Shown piece after piece: positions 16,257 through 23,087 of a stretch of DNA of 23,087 nucleotides (its first letter is position 1; every line of letters begins with the position of its first letter). Made by a program: the position numbers and the translations under genes. The notes beneath the pieces are model-generated. The model saw nothing but the letters and a program-made list of their open reading frames with translations. It had not been told where the DNA came from and did not search any database. The DNA comes from CAG-390 sp964384555. Its GTDB lineage: Bacteria > Bacillota > Clostridia > Oscillospirales > CAG-272. The stretch spans positions 1 through 23,087 of the forward strand of contig CAYLLA010000026.1 of assembly GCA_964384555.1 (NCBI GenBank), written 5' to 3'.

Positions 16257-16289
16257 AACATCCCGAAGCCTCGGCGGCTTCGGGATGTT
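16257..16289. terminator. Bidirectional intrinsic terminator, stronger on the minus strand
   Basis: AACATCCCGAAGCC (16257-16270) pairs perfectly with GGCTTCGGGATGTT (16276-16289) around a 5-base loop. On the minus strand it is followed by ATTTTTCTTTTTATATTTTTT, a strong U-tract, five bases after the glucosyltransferase stop. On the plus strand the tail GCTTTC is poor. Confidence 0.88.
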
Positions 16290-16293
16290 GCTT

Positions 16294-17837
16294 TCAGGGG
16301 CATTCCCCGATCTTTATTATCAAAACTCCGTCTCGCAGGAGCATGGCATCACGCGCGGGCCAAATGCCCATCTTGCGCACCGCTGGGTCGCATTCAAGCT
16401 CGGCGCACGCCTCCTCGGAGGTAAATCGAAATTCAATTCCAAGCACATCACTAAAGAAATAGTATATCCTGTAACGGTCGGATAACAAATCCGATTGCAG
16501 ATAGCAGGTCAGCACGTGTGCGCGGTCGGAGGGGAAGGTCGTGCCAAGCATGGTCTCGCTTGTTTTGGCGGCAGAACCCACAATGGCTATCTCGCGTATC
16601 TCATCGTCATCCGCCAGCATGTGCATACGCGTGGCCATCTCGGTCGCGGTGGCATAGGATCTTTCATAGCTGTCGTGCATGTAGCGGTAGCTTATGTTTG
16701 CCAAAACGCCGTTATTAAAAACGATTAGTGCAAGCAGCAGTGCCAAAATATTACCAAACGTATTTGAAAGATATCTGTCAAATATTACGGCGGTGAAGAT
16801 GGGAATGATGGCAAGGCAGGTAAGCATCATTGGGCGATATGACATATTCGGCGATGCAAAAAGCCAAATGCATGACATGGGGATTATGAATATCAGCGCG
16901 ATCAAGGTCAAAACAAAAAGTGTTTTTCGTTGCCATAACTTCAATTTAAAAATTACCGTTACCGTGCCGATTGCAAAGGCTGCGGTAAATATAATATTAT
17001 AAATCGAATATAACGTGGGCGCTTGCCCGTTACTTTGGTCAATAAGCGCGAAAAAAACATTTTTAAAGCAACCTAAAACGGCGTTAACGATACTGCGCGG
17101 TGAAAGAGCGGATATCCCTATTGCGGATATATCCAAATAATCGGTGGCACTCACACCCTCCGCCGCAAGACATATCTTCCATATGACATAATAAAGCAAA
17201 AGCCCCATGGTGAATACAAGCGCGTGGTCTCCCACATACCGCCATGCAAGGCGCGCGGTGATGGAACCCTCAAATACGCGGTAAACAAAAAACAGCAGTG
17301 CAAGTATCAGCGCAAACGAAACATAGGATTGGTATATTCCGCAAGCAAGGCAGATAAGCAGAGCCGAAAGCGGCAGTAAAAGGATCTTCTTGCCATCGCG
17401 AGTGGAAAGATATATCGCAACCGATGATATCAGCATGGCGAAAAAATATCCGTCTGCTGTGAAACCGTAAAAAAAGGTTTCGGTGATACCGTGGAAAGAT
17501 ACGAGCATGCACGCCGAGAGCACCGAAACCGCTTTGTTTTGAATGTTGAATATGCGGCAGATCACCACTGCCGTCAGCGCAATGTATATGAGGAAAAAAA
17601 GACCCTCCACCCACGGGAGATCGAAAAAGCTGCTTGGCGCGCATGCCACCGATAAAAACCAACGCCCCGATGCGACTGTGTTTTTTGCGGATCGTAAAAG
17701 TTGTAAAGCGCATCTCCGTTGGGGAGAGTATTGGTGAATTTGTAAATATGTACGGCAAGACCGCAGATAAGAGCAGAGAGAAAAGCGGTCTTGTCGTATT
17801 TGTTGAAATGATGGTTAAATTTAAATGATGTGATCAT
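16294..17837 (-). pseudogene. GtrII-type membrane glucosyltransferase, interrupted by a one-base deletion in a homopolymer
   Basis: GtrII-family proteins are polytopic enzymes that add glucosyl groups to surface polysaccharides from a lipid-linked donor. The ATG at 17837 starts MITSFKFNHH, with the first membrane segment and the family motif FTNTLPNGDALYNFYDPQK. The frame is then lost at a run of six A (plus-strand T at 17681-17686) and resumes in another frame with GRWFLSVACAPSSFFDLPWVEG. Restoring a seventh A gives DPQKNTVASGRWFLS, exactly the expected family junction, and a continuous 514-residue protein with about ten membrane segments. As sequenced, only a 60-residue fragment plus frameshifted tail would be made. 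The start is three bases after the peptidase stop. Possible causes are a sequencing error, phase variation or real decay. Confidence 0.82.
17681..17686 (-). other. Six-base homopolymer at the GtrII frameshift
   Basis: The run reads AAAAAA on the coding strand, within GCAAAAAACACAG. One extra A restores the GtrII frame. The zero-frame codons are CAA AAA ACA, so this is not a standard in-frame slippery heptamer. Confidence 0.8.
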
Positions 17838-17840
17838 GAT

Positions 17841-19024
17841 TTAATATGCATTTAAAGCTATTGTTTGAATCCATGTGTATATTATATCACCATAAGTGAT
17901 TTTGGTGCCGTAAAACGTCCAATTGTTAGTTGAGTCAAATGTACAAAACTTACTTCTTGATGTGTATGTTGAATCCACAATTTCAATCGCGGTAACATCA
18001 TCTGCAAATTCGTATCCCATCATTGCTACGGCGTGATATGCAAATTCGAATTCACTTACCCGTCTGCTGGCACATATGAATGCAGGATCATCGTTGTCGA
18101 TCACTGTCTTTATTTCATCTGGAGTGAGGCAGCGGCTAATAATGTAAGGGGAGTAATAAGGGGTCTTAAAATAGTATTTTATTGATTTTAAACAGAATGA
18201 AATATCTGCACTCGTGTAATCGTGATCATTGTCATCTGCTACATCTTTGGCTGACAGTTTGCTGTAAGTTGTTGGCATTTCATATCTTGCCATGGATGCA
18301 ATTGCGGCAGCCCAACACAGATCATATTTTCCTTGTTCGACAATCGGGTAATCTGGTAAGCTTTTTTTACCGCGCAGTGTTGTGATTACTCCGCGAGTAG
18401 TTGTCTCTTTTTTAGAATTATTAGTTGACATTAATGTCAATTGATCACATGTTGTATTGTTTTGTAATTGTGATTGTTTTAAGCCAGATCTTTTCAATGA
18501 TATGTATGAACATATGTCTTGAGAATCAGCTGAGTTAAATATATTATCGTTGTACTGTTGAATTATTTGTGTGCCAAATGCAGCATATAGGATAGCATTG
18601 TCTTGAAGCAAAGTTACAGTAGTGGCTCCGCTATGATAAACTTCGTTTAATAATGGTGCAAAATCCACGCCAATGGTCGCCCAAATTGATTCTCCGTTTG
18701 TTATTATATCATAGATAAAAGCTATATCGCCGTTTTTGCTTGCAATCGGGAAATGGTAAACATAATCACCATCCAAGTTTGTAATATTTGAGATGCTATT
18801 AAAAAAACCGGTGACATTATGGTATAGTCATCAATGTTTGAAGTGCTGTCGTACGACGACATAATAAGTTTTAAAGATGTAGCATAATTGTGTATTATGA
18901 ATTCTTGTATTGAATCGGGAATATCGTTTGAAATAGATTCAATATATGATGAGTTAATAGGTGTAATAAGAGTGAAAATAAATGATATGGAGACAATGAG
19001 AGATGCGATTTTTCTGTTTTTCAT
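17841..19024 (-). pseudogene. Secreted papain/C39-like cysteine peptidase, interrupted by a one-base deletion in a homopolymer
   Basis: This is predicted to be an exported cysteine peptidase. The ATG at 19024 follows AAGGAACG and encodes a signal peptide (MKNRKIASLIVSISFIFTLI). A propeptide-like region follows with DGDYVYHFPIASKNGDIAF and WATIGVDFAPLLN. The catalytic domain has EQGKYDLCWAAAIASM (oxyanion Gln and nucleophile Cys in QGKYDLCWA), then EFAYHAVAMMGYE (His) and IEIVDST (Asp). The frame breaks at a run of seven T on the coding strand (plus-strand A at 18801-18807). Adding one T gives IMSPVFFNSISNITNLDGDY and a continuous 394-residue protein. It overlaps the VanZ-like gene by ATGA. 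The gene is distinctly AT-rich compared with its neighbours, which suggests recent acquisition. Exact family (C39, C47 or C70-like) is uncertain. Confidence 0.82.
18801..18807 (-). other. Seven-base homopolymer at the peptidase frameshift
   Basis: The run reads TTTTTTT on the coding strand, within CCGGTTTTTTTAATAG. One additional T joins the signal peptide/propeptide frame to the catalytic-domain frame. The downstream frame otherwise begins only at a TTG with no ribosome binding site. Confidence 0.8.
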
Positions 19025-19479
19025 GATTTCGTTCCTTTTGTTTTTTTATTTTTTATAAGTAAAAACGCCGATGCGGCGCCTATAAACGTCCCCGCAGTAT
19101 TCAGTATCAGGTCATCGATCTCGCAAACGCCTACTGCAAAGGTGAATTGCCAAAGCTCTATGGCAAGGCTTGCGGCGGTACCGGCAAGAGTTACGTCCCA
19201 AAGCTTCATATTCGTGCGCCATGCAAGATACGCGCCAAACGGCACAAAGGCCGCAATGTTGCCAAGCAGCAGCCTGTAAAAAAAATACGCTCCGCCGCGC
19301 CGTATCAGGGATATAAGCTCGGTAAACAAAGAGAGGTTCAGATCCCCCGAAAACAGTTCACCGCCGCCAAAGTCGGGGCGAAATACCGTCAGGCGCAGTA
19401 ACACGGCAAGGTATATTCCAAAAAGGATATCCGCCAATGCCGAAAGGGCGACAGGGCAGCGCGGGCTTTTGGCGCTCAC
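19021..19479 (-). CDS. VanZ-like membrane protein
   Basis: This 152-residue polytopic protein of the VanZ family was named from teicoplanin-resistance clusters, but most members have no established role beyond the cell envelope. Hydrophobic segments lie near 12-32, 66-88, 94-112 and 127-142. Family motifs are GNIAAFVPFG (73-82), the glutamate in SLAIELWQF (104-112) and CEIDDLILNTAGTFIG (119-134). The start is a GTG that overlaps the stop of the preceding gene as GTGA, and its own stop overlaps the peptidase start as ATGA, so all three are probably translated in a coupled manner. It ends in a Lys-rich cytoplasmic tail. There is no vanA-type cluster nearby, so glycopeptide resistance should not be inferred. 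Confidence 0.9.
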   Translation of the reverse strand: MSAKSPRCPVALSALADILFGIYLAVLLRLTVFRPDFGGGELFSGDLNLSLFTELISLIRRGGAYFFYRLLLGNIAAFVPFGAYLAWRTNMKLWDVTLAGTAASLAIELWQFTFAVGVCEIDDLILNTAGTFIGAASAFLLIKNKKTKGTKS

Positions 19480-20240
19480 GGTGCTTCGGTATCGCTCTCG
19501 GATGGAGCACTCTCGCCGCTCGTCAGCTGTTCGATAAGAGAGACGGCGGCGGGGTCGCGCAACGGTCTTGCGGTGTAGGTGTGGTACACCTCATCGGGGT
19601 CTGCCTCCGCCGCACGCGCATCCTCGGCTGTAACGTAGTACCAGTTGCCGCTCTCATCCATGTGGTAGAGCCGCGCACCCGAGTCAAGCCCGATGGCCGT
19701 CTCCCCCCAGTACTCCCATATCTTATATTTTGTATATTTGCCCTTGTATTTTTCGGTGTTGAGGTCAATGGGCAGGTCATCATCATCTGTAAACTGCGCG
19801 GGGTCGGTCAGCTCGTCAAGCGATAAAAGCATGGCCATGGTCTCGCGGTCATCTGTTGTGGTCTTGCCAAGCTTGATGCAGGAGGGCACCCCGCCGCTTG
19901 GTATGCCGTCAAGCGGCTTGCCGGTCTTTGAAAGCAATATCAGCGTGTCACCGTCATAGGCATAGCAGAGATAGCCCATTTTGTCCCCGCTTACAAGATA
20001 AAGCGGCGAGCCGTAGTGGCTGTCATCTATCCTGCCAAGATATTTGCCGGGCGCAAACAGCCGCTCTCCGACCTCTCCCACGGGCAGATAACTCTCGCCC
20101 CTGTAGATGATCCCCCCCGTATCCTCCGACCATTCTGCAACCACGGGGTTGCGCAGTCTCAGACCGATAAGGGATATAAGTGTTATAACGATCGGCAGGA
20201 TCAAAAGAATAGAAATAATTATCAGCGCTCGTTTTGTCAT
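19476..20240 (-). CDS. Membrane-anchored hypothetical protein
   Basis: This 254-residue protein is not recognised. Residues 5-27 are a single hydrophobic anchor preceded by TKR, with no lipobox or clear signal-peptidase site, so the remaining ~225 residues should be outside the cell. That domain is rich in Tyr, Gly and Asp, with GGIIYRGESYLPVGEVGERLF and GYLCYAYDGDTLILLSK, suggesting beta-rich structure. The C-terminus is an acidic, Ser-rich tail. AAAGGCGG lies a few bases before the ATG and a good promoter precedes it. It is the first gene of the surface operon and its stop overlaps the VanZ-like start. It may be an accessory to the cell-envelope functions downstream, but nothing in the sequence proves this. 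Confidence 0.82.
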   Translation of the reverse strand: MTKRALIIISILLILPIVITLISLIGLRLRNPVVAEWSEDTGGIIYRGESYLPVGEVGERLFAPGKYLGRIDDSHYGSPLYLVSGDKMGYLCYAYDGDTLILLSKTGKPLDGIPSGGVPSCIKLGKTTTDDRETMAMLLSLDELTDPAQFTDDDDLPIDLNTEKYKGKYTKYKIWEYWGETAIGLDSGARLYHMDESGNWYYVTAEDARAAEADPDEVYHTYTARPLRDPAAVSLIEQLTSGESAPSESDTEAP

Positions 20241-20334
20241 TTGTGCCGCCTTTCAAAATTTATGCGTGCGCACTTTGATAACATCGTGCATCGTATGCCA
20301 TGGTGAATGGATAATAATAAATACCAGTCTTTAT

Positions 20335-20363
20335 ATTATATCAGTAATCTACCGTCGAATCAA
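20335..20363 (-). promoter_or_regulatory. Promoter of the surface operon (hypothetical-vanZ-peptidase-gtrII)
   Basis: On the minus strand TTGATT (20363-20358) and TATAAT (20340-20335) are separated by 17 bases, 94 bases before the first gene. The rest of the 20241-20462 gap holds only this promoter and the terminator at 20393-20417. Confidence 0.7.
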
Positions 20364-20392
20364 GTGCCGCATGGTAAATAATTTAAAAAAAT

Positions 20393-20417
20393 GGGCCGAT
20401 GCAAGATGCATCGGCCC
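20393..20417 (-). terminator. Intrinsic terminator of the DUF2975-HTH-DUF4153 operon
   Basis: GGGCCGATGCA (20393-20403) pairs perfectly with TGCATCGGCCC (20407-20417) around a 3-base loop. On the minus strand it is followed by ATTTTTTTAAATTATTT. It lies 45 bases after the stop of the large membrane protein gene. Confidence 0.9.
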
Positions 20418-20462
20418 GAGTTGCCCCGCATTATTTGATCATTTGCAGGAAACACTCATTTT

Positions 20463-22118
20463 TTATTCTCCCGCGCCCGCCCGCAGTGCGCTATCGGCAA
20501 GAATGCGCGGCAGGTTCATCTCAAATATGCTCACGCGCGTGCCGTTGAGTGCCTGCTCGCACCGTGACAGCTGATCAAGCGCCCAACGGTGAATGGCGGC
20601 ATTTTTCTCGGTGTCGGTGTCAAGCTCGTCACGCAAACGAATGATCCACGGTGTGGCGGAGTCCCCGCAGTTTGCAATCACGCCTGTATCAAGCTGTGTG
20701 AGTTTGCCGTCAAGATAGCCTGAAACATTGTAGCCGGCAATAAGACCATCAATGTTTACCAGTGTCAGGCAGGTAAACAGCAGGGCAATGGCCACTATCA
20801 TGCACAGTGTGGCGTTGGTGCGCGGGCAGATCTGCTTTATAAGCATTATAAGAAATGCGGCAAACAAAACGGCAATAAACCAAGCTGCGTATATGCGCAG
20901 GCGGGTAAGACCGTACTGACCGATGTAGAGTGCAAGCTTTGAAAACGCGGTGGCTATCAGTATGATAGTGGAAACCGAAAGCGCAGCAAACACTACGCGC
21001 ACAGCAGGGCTTTGTCTGTCGGGGAGGCGGCGCTTTGTAAAGATATTCGCTACCGCCATCACCGCGGCATTGATGGCGCAAACGCCGCAAAGCTCAAAAA
21101 ATCCGTCACGAGCGTAAAAGGCGTAAATATCCACGCCGGTCGGCAGTCTGCCGCCAAAGGCGGCAAGATAATAGTCCCACTGTGAGACAAAAAACAAAAG
21201 ATAAACGGCCAGCAGGGGGATTATCGCGGCGCATACCATTGCAACCGGTGCAAAGCGAACGCCCGCGGCAAAGCGGCGGCAGGAATCGGCGGACATCATG
21301 CGCTCGCCCTTTTTGTCCACGGCGGATATCAAAGCGCCAAAGCCATATGCGGCGATGGGAATGGCAAATATCAGCCGCTGTATTACATTCAGTATATCTC
21401 CGCCAAAAAAGTCGATAACGGCATTAAGATGATCGCTAAAGCTGTTGTCATACAGCAAAAGGCCTATCACCACCACGGTGGGGATTATTGCAAGCCCTAT
21501 GCCGAGGAGGATATATATGAATGTGCGCCCGCCCGATGTGGCAGTGCCGTCGGCAGCATCCCCCGCGCGGCGGCGTGCCCCGCGACTGAACGATGCCGAA
21601 AAGACAGAACCGAGGGAGGCAAACGGCATTACCAAAAATGCTTTTATCGTATCAAAAAAGAATAGCTCGTGTGCGTACTCTTCAAGTCCGCCCCCGGCGG
21701 CAAGATCCACCCAAAGTATAAAGCAACCCAGCGACCAAACAAATGCCAGTGTGCCGGTAAATGTATCGGAGGATAAAAACAGTCCCGCGGCGGGGAGGAT
21801 GCCCGCTATCAGCCAAAAGACCGAGCGCAGAGTGAGGGTCACATGCGACATCACCATAAATGCGACACCTGCGGCGTAGATGGAGATAAGAAATAACGTT
21901 GCGCCGAGCGGCGCATCCGCCGGCGGTGTTACGATGCAAAAAATGTAGCCGATAACAAACGCGAGCCACGCAAATACCGTTTCGTGTGTTCGGTAGATCC
22001 GCGCAGGAGTCGGTGCGGGTGCGGCGGGGTATGAATATGCCGGTCCGCCAGTAGACACTCCGCCGCCGGTGTCGGCATTTTGGTTGCCAAGCCCTTGGTT
22101 GTTTTGATAGTTATCCAT
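20463..22118 (-). CDS. Large polytopic membrane protein, DUF4153/DUF4173-like
   Basis: This is a 551-residue membrane protein of unknown function. A Gln/Asn/Gly/Pro-rich cytoplasmic tail of about 45 residues (NYQNNQGLGNQNADTGGG, then PAAPAPTPARIYR) precedes about eleven hydrophobic segments spread between 47 and 465. A soluble C-terminal region ends in SIFEMNLPRILADSAL. The stretch AFYARDGFFELCGVCAINAAV with QWDYYLAAFGGRLP before it matches the conserved core I associate with DUF4153/DUF4173 proteins. ATG at 22118 is preferred because GGAAAGG is 9 bases upstream. An ATG three codons earlier abuts that site. It is the last gene of the operon with the HTH regulator 60 bases upstream, suggesting it is controlled by or signals to that regulator. 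Confidence 0.8.
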   Translation of the reverse strand: MDNYQNNQGLGNQNADTGGGVSTGGPAYSYPAAPAPTPARIYRTHETVFAWLAFVIGYIFCIVTPPADAPLGATLFLISIYAAGVAFMVMSHVTLTLRSVFWLIAGILPAAGLFLSSDTFTGTLAFVWSLGCFILWVDLAAGGGLEEYAHELFFFDTIKAFLVMPFASLGSVFSASFSRGARRRAGDAADGTATSGGRTFIYILLGIGLAIIPTVVVIGLLLYDNSFSDHLNAVIDFFGGDILNVIQRLIFAIPIAAYGFGALISAVDKKGERMMSADSCRRFAAGVRFAPVAMVCAAIIPLLAVYLLFFVSQWDYYLAAFGGRLPTGVDIYAFYARDGFFELCGVCAINAAVMAVANIFTKRRLPDRQSPAVRVVFAALSVSTIILIATAFSKLALYIGQYGLTRLRIYAAWFIAVLFAAFLIMLIKQICPRTNATLCMIVAIALLFTCLTLVNIDGLIAGYNVSGYLDGKLTQLDTGVIANCGDSATPWIIRLRDELDTDTEKNAAIHRWALDQLSRCEQALNGTRVSIFEMNLPRILADSALRAGAGE

Positions 22119-22178
22119 TTTGATCATCCTTTCCTTACTTTAATAGAGAGTTTGTCTATCCGATGGATCTTTTATTGC

Positions 22179-22397
22179 TTATTGATCTTTGCCATCCTTG
22201 TCGCTGTATTCAAGGATGTCCTCCACGCGGCAATCAAGCGCGCTGCATATCGCATCAAGCGTTGAAAAGCGTATGGCCTTGGCTTTGTTGTTTTTCAGTA
22301 TCGAAAGGTTGGCCTGCGTTATTCCCACCCGCTCCGCCAGCTCGCCCAGCGATATCTTGCGGCGAGCCATCATAACATCAAGATTTACAATTATCAT
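22179..22397 (-). CDS. Cro/C1-type HTH regulator, YozG-like
   Basis: This 72-residue DNA-binding protein consists almost entirely of an XRE-type helix-turn-helix. LGELAERVGITQANLSILKNN (17-37) forms the helices and RFSTLDAICSALDCRVEDILEY (43-64) the family end. AAGGTAAGG precedes the ATG. Small regulators of this subfamily are commonly encoded next to a DUF2975 membrane protein, as here, where the DUF2975 gene ends 39 bases upstream. The pair is usually thought to be an autoregulated or membrane-linked regulatory module. The target is probably its own promoter at 22950-22978, which is an inference. Confidence 0.94.
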   Translation of the reverse strand: MIIVNLDVMMARRKISLGELAERVGITQANLSILKNNKAKAIRFSTLDAICSALDCRVEDILEYSDKDGKDQ

Positions 22398-22436
22398 TAT
22401 ATCTACCTTACCTTTTTATCCTTTGCCGTTGGCGCA

Positions 22437-22904
22437 TCAAACGGTAAGATCGTTTTCTTCTTTTATCGCGCAGGCTTCCTCAAAAGCGTTTTTAACGATC
22501 CTCAGTGAAAGCCCCACAAAAAACGCAACAAATGCCACCGCGGCGGAAAGATAAAACTTTGGTGTGAGCAGTGCAAACAAAAGCGATGCCGCTATGCATC
22601 CCCAGGAGACTGCGCGAATGCAGGCAACCGTGCGGGCTGAGAATACCTCGCCGCGCCTTATTGACAAAAGCAGGAGGAGCAGGACTGTATCGCACACAGC
22701 CGCATCGGCAAGAATGAGATAGGACACGGTCAGAATGAACGGATATTTAACATAAAATGCCGCCTCCGGGATCTCTACCTTAACGCCCATCAGCGCCGTA
22801 ACTATCTGCGGCAAAAAAATCGCCGCCGCGACTATTGCTGCCATGATGATGATCGATAATACAAGTGAAATGACGCAGGATGCGCGTCTGCCTATCTTTA
22901 GCAT
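22437..22904 (-). CDS. DUF2975 membrane protein
   Basis: This 155-residue integral membrane protein has four hydrophobic segments at about 10-38, 52-82, 97-113 and 118-137. The Arg-Arg-Gly-Glu-x-Phe turn between the second and third (SIRRGEVFSARTV) is characteristic of DUF2975, and the tail is acidic. GAGG lies 7 bases before the ATG. It is the first gene of a three-gene operon with the HTH regulator and the large membrane protein. Its function is not established in the family. The conserved pairing with a small HTH protein suggests it senses a membrane condition or sequesters the regulator. Confidence 0.9.
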   Translation of the reverse strand: MLKIGRRASCVISLVLSIIIMAAIVAAAIFLPQIVTALMGVKVEIPEAAFYVKYPFILTVSYLILADAAVCDTVLLLLLLSIRRGEVFSARTVACIRAVSWGCIAASLLFALLTPKFYLSAAVAFVAFFVGLSLRIVKNAFEEACAIKEENDLTV

Positions 22905-22949
22905 GATAATACCTCACTAAAATTTTTCGCGCTTTAACAGCTTGAATAC

Positions 22950-22978
22950 AGTATAGCACATCGCTTTGCGTTTGTCAA
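22950..22978 (-). promoter_or_regulatory. Strong SigA-type promoter of the DUF2975 operon
   Basis: On the minus strand a perfect TTGACA (22978-22973) and TATACT (22955-22950) are separated by exactly 17 bases, 46 bases before the ATG. An AT-rich tract upstream, including AAAATTTTATTG, could act as an UP-type element. From 22979 to the window end I see no further gene. Confidence 0.85.
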
Positions 22979-23087
22979 TACTTTTTTATCGAAAAACAAT
23001 AAAATTTTTCAGTTATTCGATCATGCGCCGTTGCGGTGGTCTGTTCTGTCCCTGTACATTTGTCAATGATGTGAGACCAAAAAAGCA

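Noticed and set aside
17681..17686. Programmed -1 ribosomal frameshift in the GtrII gene
   Set aside because: The zero-frame codons CAA AAA ACA do not place the A-run as an X XXY YYZ slippery heptamer, and I see no adjacent stimulatory hairpin. Transcriptional slippage remains possible but is unsupported.
19021..19479. Glycopeptide-resistance gene
   Set aside because: VanZ-like proteins are common without resistance, and no vanHAX or vanRS genes are in the window.
1..23087. CRISPR array, insertion sequence, prophage or tRNA gene
   Set aside because: I found no regularly spaced repeats, transposase or integrase motifs, phage structural genes or tRNA cloverleaf sequences on either strand.

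Overview
The window looks like chromosomal DNA of an anaerobic, mid-GC Bacillota of class Clostridia (Oscillospirales-like). The basis is Shine-Dalgarno-led genes of moderate-to-high GC with AT-rich intergenic DNA, clean TTGACA/TATAAT promoters, a lysine riboswitch with an intrinsic terminator, several oxygen-sensitive Fe-S enzymes, and the clostridial radical-SAM / DUF2344 gene pair. The genus cannot be read from the sequence.

Layout. (1) 156-1166 (+): an orphan protein with its own promoter, ending at a shared hairpin. (2) 6481-1257 (-): a four-gene catabolic-looking operon of Old-Yellow-Enzyme-type Fe-S flavoenzyme, aconitase X large subunit, aconitase X small (swivel) subunit and single-chain Fe-S L-serine dehydratase. 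(3) 9520-6613 (-): promoter, lysine riboswitch and terminator, then a polar amino acid ABC importer (lipoprotein, permease, ATPase). Its binding protein has its two halves in circularly permuted order. (4) 9663-13549 (+): an RlmB-type rRNA 2'-O-methyltransferase, followed by a 939-residue membrane protein that resembles a P-type ATPase with its catalytic motifs eroded. (5) 13632-16213 (+): a B12-binding-type radical SAM protein and its translationally coupled DUF2344 partner. (6) 20363-16257 (-): a cell-surface operon of anchored hypothetical protein, VanZ-like protein, secreted papain/C39-like cysteine peptidase and GtrII-type glucosyltransferase. The last two are each interrupted by an apparent one-base loss in a homopolymer. 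(7) 22978-20393 (-): an operon of DUF2975 membrane protein, YozG-like HTH regulator and large DUF4153/DUF4173-like membrane protein, with promoter and terminator both visible.

How the parts may work together. The lysine riboswitch points to the importer carrying lysine or a related cationic amino acid. The neighbouring Fe-S operon combines two dehydratases and a flavin reductase and reads as anaerobic breakdown of a hydroxylated amino acid, but its substrate is not evident. The most unusual items are the permuted binding protein, the probable pseudo-P-type ATPase, the aconitase X/OYE/serine dehydratase combination, and the paired homopolymer frameshifts in the surface operon.
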